Shown here piece by piece: positions 33,024 to 41,830 of a stretch of DNA of 64,000 nucleotides. The notes beneath the pieces are model-generated. The model made no database searches. It had not been told where the DNA came from and was given only the letters and a program-made list of their open reading frames with translations. Source of the stretch: Verrucomicrobiota bacterium (GTDB lineage: Bacteria > Verrucomicrobiota > Verrucomicrobiia > Limisphaerales > UBA11320); contig JACQFQ010000064.1 of the NCBI GenBank assembly GCA_016199985.1, positions 54,166 to 118,165 on the forward strand, read 5' to 3'. The first letter of the stretch is position 1. Every line of letters starts with the position of its first letter. The position numbers and the translations under genes are program-made.

Positions 33024-34634
33024 TCAGAAGTCTTTGAACGAATTCTCGGACGCTGTGGGTTTCGACTTCGGCGTTTCAATGGACTCTGAAACATTTGCGG
33101 AAGCGGAGGTCGTGGTCTGCGGAGGCTTCGGCGCGCTGAATTTGGAAACGCCTGGGAACGCGCTGGCGCCCGTCCGCCGGGCCTCGCTCGGATCGCTCGA
33201 CCTGGCGGGATGTTCCGACGCTTCCATCTGCTCAGCGCTGGATTGGACGGCGCCCAGGAGCTCGGAGAGGCGGATGACAGCGACGCCGAGCGCTTGCGAC
33301 TGCTGCTCGATCTGGTGCGACAAGCTCGCGCTTTGCTGCGCGGAGGCCGCATTGTGCTGCGTGACGGAATCCAGGCCGATCACGGCGGTCAACACCTGGT
33401 CCACGCCGGATTTCTGCTCCTGGGACGCCAGCAGAATCCCGGAAACGAGCTGATCCAGGGCGCGGGTTCTCATCACGATTGAGGACAAGTTCTCGGAAAC
33501 GCGCTGGGAGATGGAGAATCCCGCGGAGCCGCGTTCGATGCTCTCTCGGATCTGCTCGCCCGTCTCGCGCGCGGCGGCGGCTCTGCGTTGGGCGAGGTTT
33601 CTGACCTCATCCGCCACGACGGCGAATCCAGCTCCGGCCTCCCCGGCCCGCGCCGCTTCCACCGCGGCGTTGAGCGCCAGGATATTGGTTTGGAACGCGA
33701 TCTCATCGATCGTCTTGATGATCTTCGCCACGCCGCCATTCGCGACACGAATCCCGTCCATGGCCGCGGTCAACTGCTCGATGTCCGAGGTGCTTCGATC
33801 GGCCGCTTTGCGGGCCTCCTCGACGGCGTCGGTGACCTTTCGGGCGGAGCCCACGGTTTGCTCGGTCATGCCGCCGACCTCCTCGAGGGCCGCGGAAGCC
33901 TCCTGGAGGGAGGCGGCCTGCCGATCAACGGCCGCCGCGACACCCTGGCTAAGTTGCGCCAGGTCGCGGGAGCTGACATTCATTACTTTCACTGAATGCG
34001 AGAGCGCCTGCGTCACATGGGCCATCCGGCCCAGCATGCGACATCGGATGATCCAGCCGGCCCCACAGAGCGCGAACGCCCCCGCGAGAGCGCCCAAAAA
34101 CCAGCTTTGGCCCTGGACGTGGGCCGATTCCTCCCCTTGAAAAAGCTCGGCGAGCGTGGCGCGCTCGATGCCCTTTTGAACCAAGTCCAACTGTCCCAAA
34201 AAATCCTCGAACCGCGGGTTCGCCTCAGCCAGGAAGAGGTCCACCGCCCCGGCGCCGTTCCCCACGAGAATCTTGTCCGTCACCTTCGCATGGGCGATGA
34301 CCAGCGCCGCATGATGCTTCAGCACGGCCGGAGATTGCTGCCCGACCAACTGGGCGCGACGCGCGACATCCTTGGAGGCATCCTGGTAGGTTTTATACCC
34401 TGACTGGAGCTCATCGGCGTCCTTGACCCGAAGCAGAGTCTGAAGCTTGGTGTGAAGCCGCGTGGCGGCGTCGAGGAGCTGATAGTTCGCGCCGAGACGG
34501 CCCATCGCCTGGTCGGCGAGACGATCCGATCGATCCAGGGCGGTAATCAACAGGGTTCGGTTGGCGAATGCGCCCACCAACCCGAAAACGAGGACGGCGC
34601 ACAATAGCGCGCTCAGTTGCCGAGGTACACTCAT
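33024..34634 (-). CDS. Methyl-accepting chemotaxis protein
   Basis: This is a 536-residue transmembrane receptor. Helix 1 is at about 7-28, followed by a helical periplasmic four-helix-bundle-type sensor (about 30-175), helix 2 (WFLGALAGAFALCGAGWII), and a long coiled-coil signalling domain. The highly conserved kinase-contact hairpin reads EIAFQTNILALNAAVEAARAGEAGAGFAVVADEVR. No clear HAMP domain follows helix 2. The C-terminal 65 residues are Pro/Ser/Thr-rich and disordered, ending SENSFKDF; the pentapeptide for CheR/CheB tethering is not seen. ATG 34634 is preferred over an adjacent GTG at 34637. The gene for a small secreted sensor-like protein lies 52 bases upstream. Confidence 0.95.
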   Translation of the reverse strand: MSVPRQLSALLCAVLVFGLVGAFANRTLLITALDRSDRLADQAMGRLGANYQLLDAATRLHTKLQTLLRVKDADELQSGYKTYQDASKDVARRAQLVGQQSPAVLKHHAALVIAHAKVTDKILVGNGAGAVDLFLAEANPRFEDFLGQLDLVQKGIERATLAELFQGEESAHVQGQSWFLGALAGAFALCGAGWIIRCRMLGRMAHVTQALSHSVKVMNVSSRDLAQLSQGVAAAVDRQAASLQEASAALEEVGGMTEQTVGSARKVTDAVEEARKAADRSTSDIEQLTAAMDGIRVANGGVAKIIKTIDEIAFQTNILALNAAVEAARAGEAGAGFAVVADEVRNLAQRRAAAARETGEQIRESIERGSAGFSISQRVSENLSSIVMRTRALDQLVSGILLASQEQKSGVDQVLTAVIGLDSVTQHNAASAQQSASLSHQIEQQSQALGVAVIRLSELLGAVQSSAEQMEASEHPARSSDPSEARRTGASAFPGVSKFSAPKPPQTTTSASANVSESIETPKSKPTASENSFKDF

Positions 34635-34686
34635 CACTTTGACCCTTTTCGGATTTCTGCTCGGAATCCGTTGACCGCAGTCACCG

Positions 34687-35274
34687 CTAGCTCCCGCTGA
34701 GCTTGTTCACGCTGAAGCCCACTACGAGCGATCCTATTGGCTTTCCCTCGCTCATCACCGGAACAGAAATCTGGATCTGCTGCGCCCCCGTGGATTCGTC
34801 CACCTCGATGTTGCCTTGCCAGTTCTTGCCCGCCATCGGCTGGTCGTGCTTGGGCTTCCCGGCGTGGCTCCAGTTGGTGGTCTTTGAGAGAAAGGCGATC
34901 TTGGTGCCATCCGCAGCCGACACGAACGCCTCCGTGAGAGCGTCGTCCTTCTTGCTCTTGAGAAACTCAGCCACGTCGTTTTTGGTGAACAGCTTGAGCA
35001 CGGGATTCAGGAGGGTCACCGCCTTCCACTGGTCCTGGTTCATGGTTGCCACCTCGGCCAGGGGGGTCGCGTTGCGCTGCAACACCGCTTTCACAACGGT
35101 CGCCGAATTGGCCCACTCCTGGATCTGCTTCAGTTTCTCGTCAAGCCTCGCTTGCACCGCTGGCGTGATGGCATCGGCGCCTCGCGATGGAGGAGCCGCA
35201 AGGAACAGCGCGCAGGCGAGGACTAGAGGCATGGAAGGGATCAAACGACGGAAGATAGATGCGCTCGTTCTCAT
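34687..35274 (-). CDS. Secreted Cache/PAS-like sensor protein next to a chemoreceptor
   Basis: This 195-residue protein has a cleavable signal peptide (MPLVLACALFLAAPPSRGAD). The C-terminal half has the strand order of a single Cache-type sensor domain: AFVSAADGTKIAFLSKTTNW, then IEVDESTGAQQIQISVPVM, then GKPIGSLVVGFSVNKL. It has no transmembrane or signalling domain of its own. The MCP gene follows at 52 bases on the same strand, so it could be a soluble periplasmic ligand-binding partner for that receptor; this is inferred from position and fold. Confidence 0.75.
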   Translation of the reverse strand: MRTSASIFRRLIPSMPLVLACALFLAAPPSRGADAITPAVQARLDEKLKQIQEWANSATVVKAVLQRNATPLAEVATMNQDQWKAVTLLNPVLKLFTKNDVAEFLKSKKDDALTEAFVSAADGTKIAFLSKTTNWSHAGKPKHDQPMAGKNWQGNIEVDESTGAQQIQISVPVMSEGKPIGSLVVGFSVNKLSGS

Positions 35275-35428
35275 AGGATAGCGAAGGCCTGCTCCCGGCA
35301 TTCTCAACAACAAGCGATGGCAGGCGCCCGCTAGACCTTAGATCGGTCCTCTCCCGATTCCCTGAAGAATCGTTTTGGAAAACCTCCCGCGCCAAGAAGG
35401 AACCGGACGTTGAAATAGCGGCAACGCG

Positions 35429-36589
35429 TTAGCGCCCAGGCGGCGGCGCCGTCAAGGCGCATCGGAATCCTGAGTGGGCGAGAGCGGTGTCGGGCGAGGC
35501 CTTCATTCGAGAGCTCGGACGGTACCCGCCGCAGTAGGAGTCGTTGCAGAGGAACGAGCCCCCGCGCTGCACTTTTTTCATCACGCCCGGCTCGTCAGGA
35601 TCCAGGCTCGAGTCGGGTCCGCGCGGGTTCTTTGAAGCGCAGGATTCGTAATAGTCCGGACGGTACCAATCCGAGCACCACTCCCACACATTCCCCGCCA
35701 TGTCATGAAGTCCGAATCGGTTGGCCGGGAAGCTTCCCACGGGCGCCGTGGTCTGGAACCCGTCCTCCGCCCGATTCGACATGGGAAAATCTCCCTGCCA
35801 GATGTTCGCCTGCCAGCGTCCGCCCGGCATCAGCTCGGCGCCCCACACAAACTCCGCGCCATCCAAGCCGCCCCGCGCGGCGAACTCCCATTCCGCCTCG
35901 GTCGGGAGCCGCTTCCCGGCCCACTCGGCGTACTTCACGGCGTCGAACCAGCATACGTGCACGACGGGATGCTTCTCGCGTCCGACCCACGCCGACCCCG
36001 GGCCCTCCGGGCGTCGCCAGCTCGCGCCGGGCACGTACTCCCACCAGGACAGAAAGTCATTCCGCTCCGGCTGCTGTTTGGGCGATCGAAACACCGCCGC
36101 GCCTGGCACAAGCTTGTCCTTCGGCACGCCGGGGTATTGCGCCGGATCCGGCTCGCGCTCGGCGACGGTGACGTACCCGGTGGCCTTCACAAACTCGGCG
36201 AACTGCTCGTTGGTGACCTCCGTGCGATCGATCCAAAAAGGGTCCACTTCCATTTCGCGGACGGGTTGCTCATCCGAAGCGCCCCGGTCATTGCCCCTCC
36301 GAAACCTCCCGCCGGGGATCCACGCCATGCCGGCCGTGGACGCCGTGCGCGCCGCCGTCGGCGCGACGTTTGATCTCGTGGGCGAGGATCCGGGCGCCGC
36401 GCCAGGCCCGCCGCTGTCCGGAGCGCGCTCGAAAGCCGGCAGGCGCTCAATGCGCTGCACCCGTCGCACCTCGCGAAAAACCCAGAGGCCGCCCAGCAGA
36501 AAGCCGACCCCAAAGAGAACGAACGCGATCGTGAGCGTTCGCCGCACGACGCGGGGCTCGACCAGCGGAGGGGTTGGAGCGTCTGACAT
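35429..36589 (-). CDS. Membrane-anchored formylglycine-generating enzyme (sulfatase-modifying factor family)
   Basis: This 386-residue protein has one N-terminal transmembrane helix (LTIAFVLFGVGFLLGGLWVF, about 19-38), a Pro/Ala-rich linker, and an FGE-sulfatase domain from about 88 to 380. Typical blocks are MAWIPGGRFRRGNDRG, PVVHVCWFDAVKYAEWAGKRLPTEAEWEFAARGG and LHDMAGNVWEWCSDWY. The catalytic cysteine pair is kept in GGSFLCNDSYCGGYRPSSR (Cys348 and Cys353), followed by GFRC. Many relatives have lost these cysteines, so this one is likely a true copper-dependent oxidase that makes formylglycine in sulfatases. It sits 12 bases after sppA on the same strand. No sulfatase gene is in the window. 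Confidence 0.9.
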   Translation of the reverse strand: MSDAPTPPLVEPRVVRRTLTIAFVLFGVGFLLGGLWVFREVRRVQRIERLPAFERAPDSGGPGAAPGSSPTRSNVAPTAARTASTAGMAWIPGGRFRRGNDRGASDEQPVREMEVDPFWIDRTEVTNEQFAEFVKATGYVTVAEREPDPAQYPGVPKDKLVPGAAVFRSPKQQPERNDFLSWWEYVPGASWRRPEGPGSAWVGREKHPVVHVCWFDAVKYAEWAGKRLPTEAEWEFAARGGLDGAEFVWGAELMPGGRWQANIWQGDFPMSNRAEDGFQTTAPVGSFPANRFGLHDMAGNVWEWCSDWYRPDYYESCASKNPRGPDSSLDPDEPGVMKKVQRGGSFLCNDSYCGGYRPSSRMKASPDTALAHSGFRCALTAPPPGR

Positions 36590-36601
36590 GGGGATCCGCC
36601 C

Positions 36602-37894
36602 TCAAGGAAGGGCCATCGGCCAGACGAAATACATGCATCCGGGCTTGAGCTTGGGAAGATGAACGCCCAAATCGACGCTGACGGGACGGGCGGAGGTCGA
36701 GCCCAGCAGGCGGAGGAGGCGCGAGAACTCAAACACCGGGCGCAGCTCAATCAGCTCCGGCTTGTCCAGTTTCGCGAGACGCTTCACCCGATCCACAGCC
36801 ACCTTGAATCCGCCCAGCTCATCCACGAATCCCAGCTCATGCGCTTCCTTTCCGGAAAGAATGCGCCCATCCGCATAATCCGCCCACCGGGGGCTCAGGG
36901 TTCTCCCCCGATCCTCGGAGTCCACGCTCTTCGCGTTCGACTTGTTGGCCTTCTCCCGGCCTTCCTTCACCACCTCCTTGAAGCGGAAAAACGTTTCGTT
37001 CACCATGCGCTGCACCATGTCGCGCTCCTCGGTCGAGATTTCCTCCTCGCGCTTCTCGCCGCTGAGCATGTCCTTGAATCGCCCGCTCTTGAACACCTCC
37101 GGCCGCAGCCCCACCTTGTCCATCAGGCCCCGATAATTGTATCCGTGCATGATCACCCCGATGCTTCCCGTTATGGTGAGCGGATTCGCGACGATCCACC
37201 GGCAGGGCGCCGAGACGTAGTATCCGCCGGACGCGGCAAGATTCCCCATCGCGGCCACGATAGGCTTGTGGTGCTTGTCCTGGAATTCGACGAGCAGCTT
37301 GTAAAGATCGTCGGAGGCGAGCACCTCGCCGCCAGGGGAATCCACGCGCAGGATCACGGCCTTGACGTCGTCTTCCTTCCCCGCGGTCTCGAGTTGATCC
37401 TTCACCAATTCGACGATGCTGTATCCCACGCTTTCGATCGGCGATCCGCTGATGACGCCCTCGATCGGGATGATGAGAACCCGCTCGTGCGAATTGCCCG
37501 ACTCCTTCACCACCTCCTGCAGATGGGGCTTGGCGTCGCCGCCTCCACCGCCCCCGGAGCCCAGGACACTCGAGAGCGCGCCTCCGAAAAGCCCCGCGAC
37601 GGCCAGGAGGCCGACCAGCAGGACGCCGCCCACGCACAACAACGCGACGCCGATCTTCCAGCCGGTCCCGCGGGAGCGGGGCGCTCGGCCGGGTTGGGCC
37701 GCCGCGGGATTCGTGAAGGTGCGCGCGCCAGGCGCAGAAGCGGGGGGGAGTGGCGACGAACCCGCGCTCGCGCCCGCGTTTCGAGGCCCGGGGGAGTCGC
37801 TGGAGCCGGGCGGGAGGGGTGGCGGCGGATTCGGGCCCGAAGAAGAGGAACCCTCGGGCTGCGCGGGCGGAACAGAGCTGGAATGATCGTCCAT
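36602..37894 (-). CDS. sppA: Signal peptide peptidase SppA (family S49)
   Basis: This 430-residue membrane serine protease degrades leftover signal peptides. The first 80 residues are Pro/Ser-rich and cytoplasmic, then one helix (IGVALLCVGGVLLVGLLAVAGLF), then the periplasmic S49 domain with VILRVDSPGGEVLAS, the nucleophile serine in NLAASGGYYVSAP, ITGSIGVIMHGYNYRGL and the expected general-base lysine in VFKSGRFKDM. It is the short single-domain form. The gene is transcribed away from rpsT and is followed at 12 bases by the formylglycine-generating enzyme, suggesting a shared envelope operon. Confidence 0.93.
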   Translation of the reverse strand: MDDHSSSVPPAQPEGSSSSGPNPPPPLPPGSSDSPGPRNAGASAGSSPLPPASAPGARTFTNPAAAQPGRAPRSRGTGWKIGVALLCVGGVLLVGLLAVAGLFGGALSSVLGSGGGGGGDAKPHLQEVVKESGNSHERVLIIPIEGVISGSPIESVGYSIVELVKDQLETAGKEDDVKAVILRVDSPGGEVLASDDLYKLLVEFQDKHHKPIVAAMGNLAASGGYYVSAPCRWIVANPLTITGSIGVIMHGYNYRGLMDKVGLRPEVFKSGRFKDMLSGEKREEEISTEERDMVQRMVNETFFRFKEVVKEGREKANKSNAKSVDSEDRGRTLSPRWADYADGRILSGKEAHELGFVDELGGFKVAVDRVKRLAKLDKPELIELRPVFEFSRLLRLLGSTSARPVSVDLGVHLPKLKPGCMYFVWPMALP

Positions 37895-37963
37895 AACGGA
37901 CGGACCGTAGACAATGGTCCGGGTTCCATCAAGGCCCCAACTGCTTTTGATGTGGTCGCACCG

Positions 37964-37991
37964 TTGACATCCCCCCCGTTTTCGCTACAAA
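37964..37991 (+). promoter_or_regulatory. Sigma-70-type promoter of rpsT
   Basis: A consensus -35 box TTGACA (37964-37969) and a -10 box TACAAA (37986-37991) are separated by 16 bases. Transcription should begin near 37998, exactly where the rpsT leader hairpin starts. Confidence 0.6.
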
Positions 37992-37997
37992 TGCGCG

Positions 37998-38021
37998 CTC
38001 CAAAGGACACTGTCCTTGGAG
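37998..38021 (+). promoter_or_regulatory. rpsT leader hairpin covering the ribosome binding site
   Basis: CTCCAA (37998-38003) pairs with TTGGAG (38016-38021) and GGAC with GTCC, with one bulged A and a 3-nt loop. The 3' arm contains the only Shine-Dalgarno sequence, GGAG at 38018-38021, nine bases before the ATG. The predicted transcription start falls at the first base of the stem, so the whole leader is essentially this hairpin. A CTTTTT run follows. Confidence 0.55.
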
Positions 38022-38030
38022 CTTTTTACT

Positions 38031-38309
38031 ATGCCGAATACCAAGTCAGCCGAAACAAGAGCGCGCAACAGCGTGCGCCGCGCCGCCATCAATCGCCGTT
38101 CCAAGAGCCGCCTGAAGAGCCTGGAGCGTCGCCTCAGCGACGCTATCAAATCGGGCAAGGCCGATGAGACAGCCAAAGCGCTGCGGGAAGTCAGCTCGGC
38201 ATTCGACAAGGCAGCCAAGACGGGTGTTGTCCACCGCGGCAAGGCCGACCGCAAGAAGTCCCGTTTGGCTCTGAGCGTCAAGCGCGCCACAGCTCCCAAG
38301 AAGGCTTAG
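38031..38309 (+). CDS. rpsT: 30S ribosomal protein S20
   Basis: This 92-residue basic helical protein binds 16S rRNA in the small subunit. Its N-terminus MPNTKSAETRARNSVRRAAINRRSKSR and the Lys/Arg-rich helices match S20, and the length is normal. The ATG at 38031 is preferred to one at 38016 because it gives the standard N-terminus and has GGAG at the right distance. It is a single-gene unit, divergent from sppA, with a promoter and leader hairpin listed separately. S20 synthesis is autoregulated in E. coli, so translational control here is plausible. Confidence 0.96.
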   Translation: MPNTKSAETRARNSVRRAAINRRSKSRLKSLERRLSDAIKSGKADETAKALREVSSAFDKAAKTGVVHRGKADRKKSRLALSVKRATAPKKA

Positions 38310-38635
38310 CGGTCAATCCGCCTCGCGCCACCCCGACAGCAGCCGTCATTGCGAATGGGGGGCGTCCTGTCCTTTACAGCAGCCTCAATCGCGTGCGCAA
38401 CGGGCGGCGCGTTGCGGATCCCTGCCCCACCACAACAAGGGGGCCATCGCGGCTTCATGGCTCGCCTTGGATCCCGGCCGATAACCCCGACACACCACCG
38501 CCTCGACGGCTCTGCGGAGCGGTTGAGCCTCTTCGCGCCTCGCCATTTTTTGATCGCGAAAAAGTCCTGATCGCTCAGGATTGACCCACCAAAAGGGCCG
38601 ATTCAGCGGTCCTTGGGACCCGATCGAAAAATCAC
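38310..38635. other. Intergenic region, 326 bp, nothing recognised
   Basis: It separates rpsT from the rhomboid gene on the same strand. No open frame with protein features, no clear terminator with a T-tract, and no repeat was seen. It presumably contains the rpsT terminator and the rhomboid promoter. Confidence 0.5.
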
Positions 38636-39493
38636 ATGTCGCCGGTCTGCCTTGCAATTATTGGGCTCTCCGCAGTGGCCACTTACCTGTCGCTGCGGGA
38701 TCGCGCGGTCTTTGAAAAGTATTCCTTCAATCCGAAGGCAATCCTGGCGTTCAAACAATACCATCGGATGATCACTTCCGGATTCCTCCACCTCGACTGG
38801 ATGCATTTCGCAATGAACATCCTCAGTCTGCTCGCCTTCGGCGAAATCCTGGAGTTCGTCTTTGGCGGCGTCTTTCTGGCCGGGATCTTCTTCCTCTCGG
38901 TGATCGGGGGCAACCTCCTCGCGCTGGCGATCCACCGGAACCACGCCTACTGCGCGGCGGGCGCCTCGGGCGGAGTGTGCGGCGTCATCTTCGCATCGAT
39001 CCTGCTGTGTCCGGGAACAAGGTTCGGCAGCTTTTTTCTGCCCATCGGAATCCCGGGATGGCTTTACGGAGCGCTGTTTCTTTGCGGCGGATTCTTCGCG
39101 ATCCGCCGAGCCAGTGACGGAGTCGGCCACGACGCGCATCTGGGCGGGGCGGTCACGGGGATGCTCGCCGCCGCGGCCATTCGGCCGGGGATGGCCTTCA
39201 GTCAACCGGGGCTCTTGCTCGGCCTGTTCGGCCTGTCGGCGACGCTGATCATCCTTCTTCTGAAGGACCCTCGAGTGGTCGCGGACGGGTTGGGGTTTCT
39301 CCGACAGACTCAATATCCGTCCCACGAAAGATATCAGCGGTACGACGAGAACGCGGCAAGAAGGGAGAAGGAGGCGTCGATCGACGCGATCCTTGAAAAA
39401 ATCCACCAGAAGGGGATGGACAGCCTCAACGCCGGCGAGAAACAGCGGCTCGAGGATTACTCGAAAGCGCAGCGACGTCTGACCCGGGACTGA
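38636..39493 (+). CDS. Rhomboid family intramembrane serine protease
   Basis: This 285-residue polytopic membrane protein has the rhomboid core: HLDWMHFAMNILSLLAFG in the L1/TM2 region, the nucleophile Ser111 in GASGGVCG, and the catalytic His168 in GHDAHLGGAVTG. Six transmembrane segments are visible between about 5 and 240. A charged cytoplasmic tail of about 65 residues follows (YPSHERYQRYDENAARREKE... to the end) with a C-terminal motif (LDAILEKI-x-x-x-G-x-x-SLNAGEKQRLEDYSK-like) typical of rhomboids in this group. Substrates are unknown. Confidence 0.93.
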   Translation: MSPVCLAIIGLSAVATYLSLRDRAVFEKYSFNPKAILAFKQYHRMITSGFLHLDWMHFAMNILSLLAFGEILEFVFGGVFLAGIFFLSVIGGNLLALAIHRNHAYCAAGASGGVCGVIFASILLCPGTRFGSFFLPIGIPGWLYGALFLCGGFFAIRRASDGVGHDAHLGGAVTGMLAAAAIRPGMAFSQPGLLLGLFGLSATLIILLLKDPRVVADGLGFLRQTQYPSHERYQRYDENAARREKEASIDAILEKIHQKGMDSLNAGEKQRLEDYSKAQRRLTRD

Positions 39494-39571
39494 GAGCCGA
39501 CTCCGGCCGCCGGCGTCCCAAAATTCCACTCGCGCGGCGGAACGTCGTCGCCTAGGGTCCAACCCCGGCTC

Positions 39572-40342
39572 ATGAATCACCCAGGCGATGGCGTCGGGCA
39601 TGGACTGGATCCATCGCCCTCGTGGTCGGAGGAGACGCTGGTCTCCTTCACCCTGCGGTCCGACCCCCAGGACTGGACCTGCGTCATCGAGTCGCAACGC
39701 GGCGCCGACGGACGAACCTTCCTCGTCGTCCGATTCATCACCCTCCACACGCTCCGCGACGCGACCACGCGCCTCACCGTCGGCCGCGACCGATTCGATT
39801 CCGATCATCCGGCCAGCCTTTTCAACCCGCCCGAAGAAAGCTTCTGGATCGTTTCGCAAACCCTCTCCTGCCCGGCCCCGCCGGCGCCGCTTCACTTCCC
39901 CGAGATCGCCGAAGGCCTGTTCGATCTTCTCAGCGATCGACTCCGCAATTCGCTGATCCGCGAGGCCGTGAACAACCCCGTGCAGCTGGAGTTCCTCGAA
40001 GCTGGAGGGTCGGAGGACGGGAGCTGGACGGGGGTTTCCTTCGAGACGTTGATGCGGGCGATCGAGACCGAACGGCCGATCGATTGGAAGTTCACCATCG
40101 TGGAGCATGGCGGGGCCGAGCCTCGATGCGAGGCCCGGTTCACGGCACGATTGCTGGAGTGGCACGCCGAGCTTTCGGAGAATCTGCCTCCGCCATCGCG
40201 CTCAGCCGATTTTCGCGGGGAATGCCGGCTCGCGCTGAAAGGCCTCTCAGGACAACCCCTCGCGCATGGACTGACTTCCGATCAGGTGGAACAGCTCGTT
40301 CGCGCCGCGCACCGGCGTGTCCGGGGATCCAGTCGGCCCTAG
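39572..40342 (+). CDS. Conserved-looking hypothetical protein
   Basis: This 256-residue protein has no signal peptide or transmembrane helix. It is Asp/Glu-rich with alternating strands and helices (ETLVSFTLRSDPQDWTCVIESQ; FPEIAEGLFDLLSDRLRNSLIREAVNNPVQLEFLEA). Codon use on this strand resembles the neighbouring genes, with GC-rich third positions, which favours it over the long antisense frame on the minus strand. It starts 78 bases after the rhomboid gene and ends 61 bases before the convergent xseA stop. No family or function is recognised. Confidence 0.65.
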   Translation: MNHPGDGVGHGLDPSPSWSEETLVSFTLRSDPQDWTCVIESQRGADGRTFLVVRFITLHTLRDATTRLTVGRDRFDSDHPASLFNPPEESFWIVSQTLSCPAPPAPLHFPEIAEGLFDLLSDRLRNSLIREAVNNPVQLEFLEAGGSEDGSWTGVSFETLMRAIETERPIDWKFTIVEHGGAEPRCEARFTARLLEWHAELSENLPPPSRSADFRGECRLALKGLSGQPLAHGLTSDQVEQLVRAAHRRVRGSSRP

Positions 40343-40403
40343 CAGAGTCTCAGGACTGAGGGCATGCGCGCATTCCTCGTGGGGAGACCTCGGCGCGGCC
40401 CGG

Positions 40404-41825
40404 TCATTCCCCTCCGACCAAACGACGACGCCGCACGGCGCTCTCGAGTTCGCCGTCTCTCAAACGCGTGAGTATCCGGGCGCCCTCGGCCGTCTCCGCG
40501 ACGGAGCGCAGCACTCTTCCTGTCTCCGCGTCGAGCGTGATGGAATAGCCGCGATCCAACACATGAACGGGAGAGAGCAGCTTCAGTCGCTGCCGCACCG
40601 AGAGCAACGAGGCGTTTCGATTCGCGAGCTGCCACTCGAAGCGCGTCCGCGCCCGCCGACGGAGCTCTTCCAGCTTCAATCGCTGGTCCTCCAGCCACCG
40701 CGATGGCTTCAAGCGGGCAATCCGCTGCGACAGGCCCGCCGCGGCGGTCTTCTTATTCTGGATCTGCTGGCTGATCGCCCGCGCCAGAAACTGGCGGCAA
40801 TCGTCCAGCGCCTGAAAATTCTCCTCCACACGGCGCCGCGGAGAGGAGCGTCCCAGCCTTTCGCACAGTTGTTCGAGATCCTCGATCCGCGCGGTCAGCT
40901 CCCGGCGCATCAATCGCCGCACCCGCTCCAGAGCGCCCGCGACAAACTGCCGACTCGAGAAAACCCCCTCCGTGATGATCTCCGCGGCGGCCGTCGGCGT
41001 CGCGGCGCGCAGGTCGGCGACCAGGTCGCTGATTGTGATGTCCACCTCATGCCCCACCCCCGAGACCACCGGCAACGCGGAGGCGTGGATGGCGCGCGCG
41101 ACAACCTCCTCATTGAAGGCCCAGAGATCCTCCAGGCTGCCGCCGCCTCGCGTCAGCAAAATCAGGTCCAATCGACGGCGCCCGCCGGCGTGAAGCGCGT
41201 TCAAGTCGACGATGGCCTGCGCGATCTCCGCCGCGGCGCCCTGCCCCTGGACCCGGGCGGGCGCGAGAACAATCTCCAGCCCGGGCTGGCGTCGGGCGAT
41301 GACGTGGAGCACATCGCGAATCGCCGCGCCCGTTGGCGAAGTCACCAGCCCGATGCGTTGAGGATACCTCGGCAGCGGTCGCTTTCTGGCGCTGTCGAAA
41401 AGTCCCTCGGCCAGCAGCTTTCGCTTCAGCTGCTCAAAGGCCAGTTGCAACGCGCCCACGCCCTGGAGCTCCACGGAAGTCACGCGCAGCTGATACTTGC
41501 CGCGCGGCTCGTACACCGTGATCTCCCCCCCCAGGAGCAGCCTCTGGCCGTCCTGCACGTAGTGGCGCGACGCGGCGGCTTCCCCTCGAAAGAGAACGCA
41601 GCTGACCTGGGCGGTCGCGTCCTTAAGGGTGAAGTAGGCGTGGCCCGAGCTCTGCGCCCGCATGTTCGTGACCTCGCCGGTCACCCAGACGCGTCCAATC
41701 TGCGTCTCCAACAGCCTCCGGATCGTCGACGTCAGCTGAGCGACCGTCACGATCTTTCGCAGGTCCTGCGCGGCGAGCAGATCGCCAAACTCGGGCTGGC
41801 TGGGAGTGGGGGCCTTCCGCGGCAT
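40404..41825 (-). CDS. xseA: Exodeoxyribonuclease VII large subunit
   Basis: This 473-residue nuclease subunit degrades single-stranded DNA from either end. The N-terminal OB-fold is TSTIRRLLETQIGRVWVTGEVTNMRAQSSGHAYFTLKD. The catalytic domain shows RLDLILLTRGGGSLEDLWAFNEE and the hallmark SGVGHEVDITISDLVADLRAATPTAAAE, followed by the coiled-coil and a C-terminal DRGYSI motif. The usual partner gene xseB (small subunit) is not next to it. It starts 5 bases after the ymdB stop, so the two are co-transcribed, an order seen in other bacteria. Confidence 0.96.
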   Translation of the reverse strand: MPRKAPTPSQPEFGDLLAAQDLRKIVTVAQLTSTIRRLLETQIGRVWVTGEVTNMRAQSSGHAYFTLKDATAQVSCVLFRGEAAASRHYVQDGQRLLLGGEITVYEPRGKYQLRVTSVELQGVGALQLAFEQLKRKLLAEGLFDSARKRPLPRYPQRIGLVTSPTGAAIRDVLHVIARRQPGLEIVLAPARVQGQGAAAEIAQAIVDLNALHAGGRRRLDLILLTRGGGSLEDLWAFNEEVVARAIHASALPVVSGVGHEVDITISDLVADLRAATPTAAAEIITEGVFSSRQFVAGALERVRRLMRRELTARIEDLEQLCERLGRSSPRRRVEENFQALDDCRQFLARAISQQIQNKKTAAAGLSQRIARLKPSRWLEDQRLKLEELRRRARTRFEWQLANRNASLLSVRQRLKLLSPVHVLDRGYSITLDAETGRVLRSVAETAEGARILTRLRDGELESAVRRRRLVGGE

Positions 41826-41830
41826 GAGGA

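Noticed and set aside
38603..40165. 520-residue minus-strand frame opposite the rhomboid and hypothetical genes
   Set aside because: It is fully antisense to the clear rhomboid gene and its sequence is Arg/Glu-rich shadow type.
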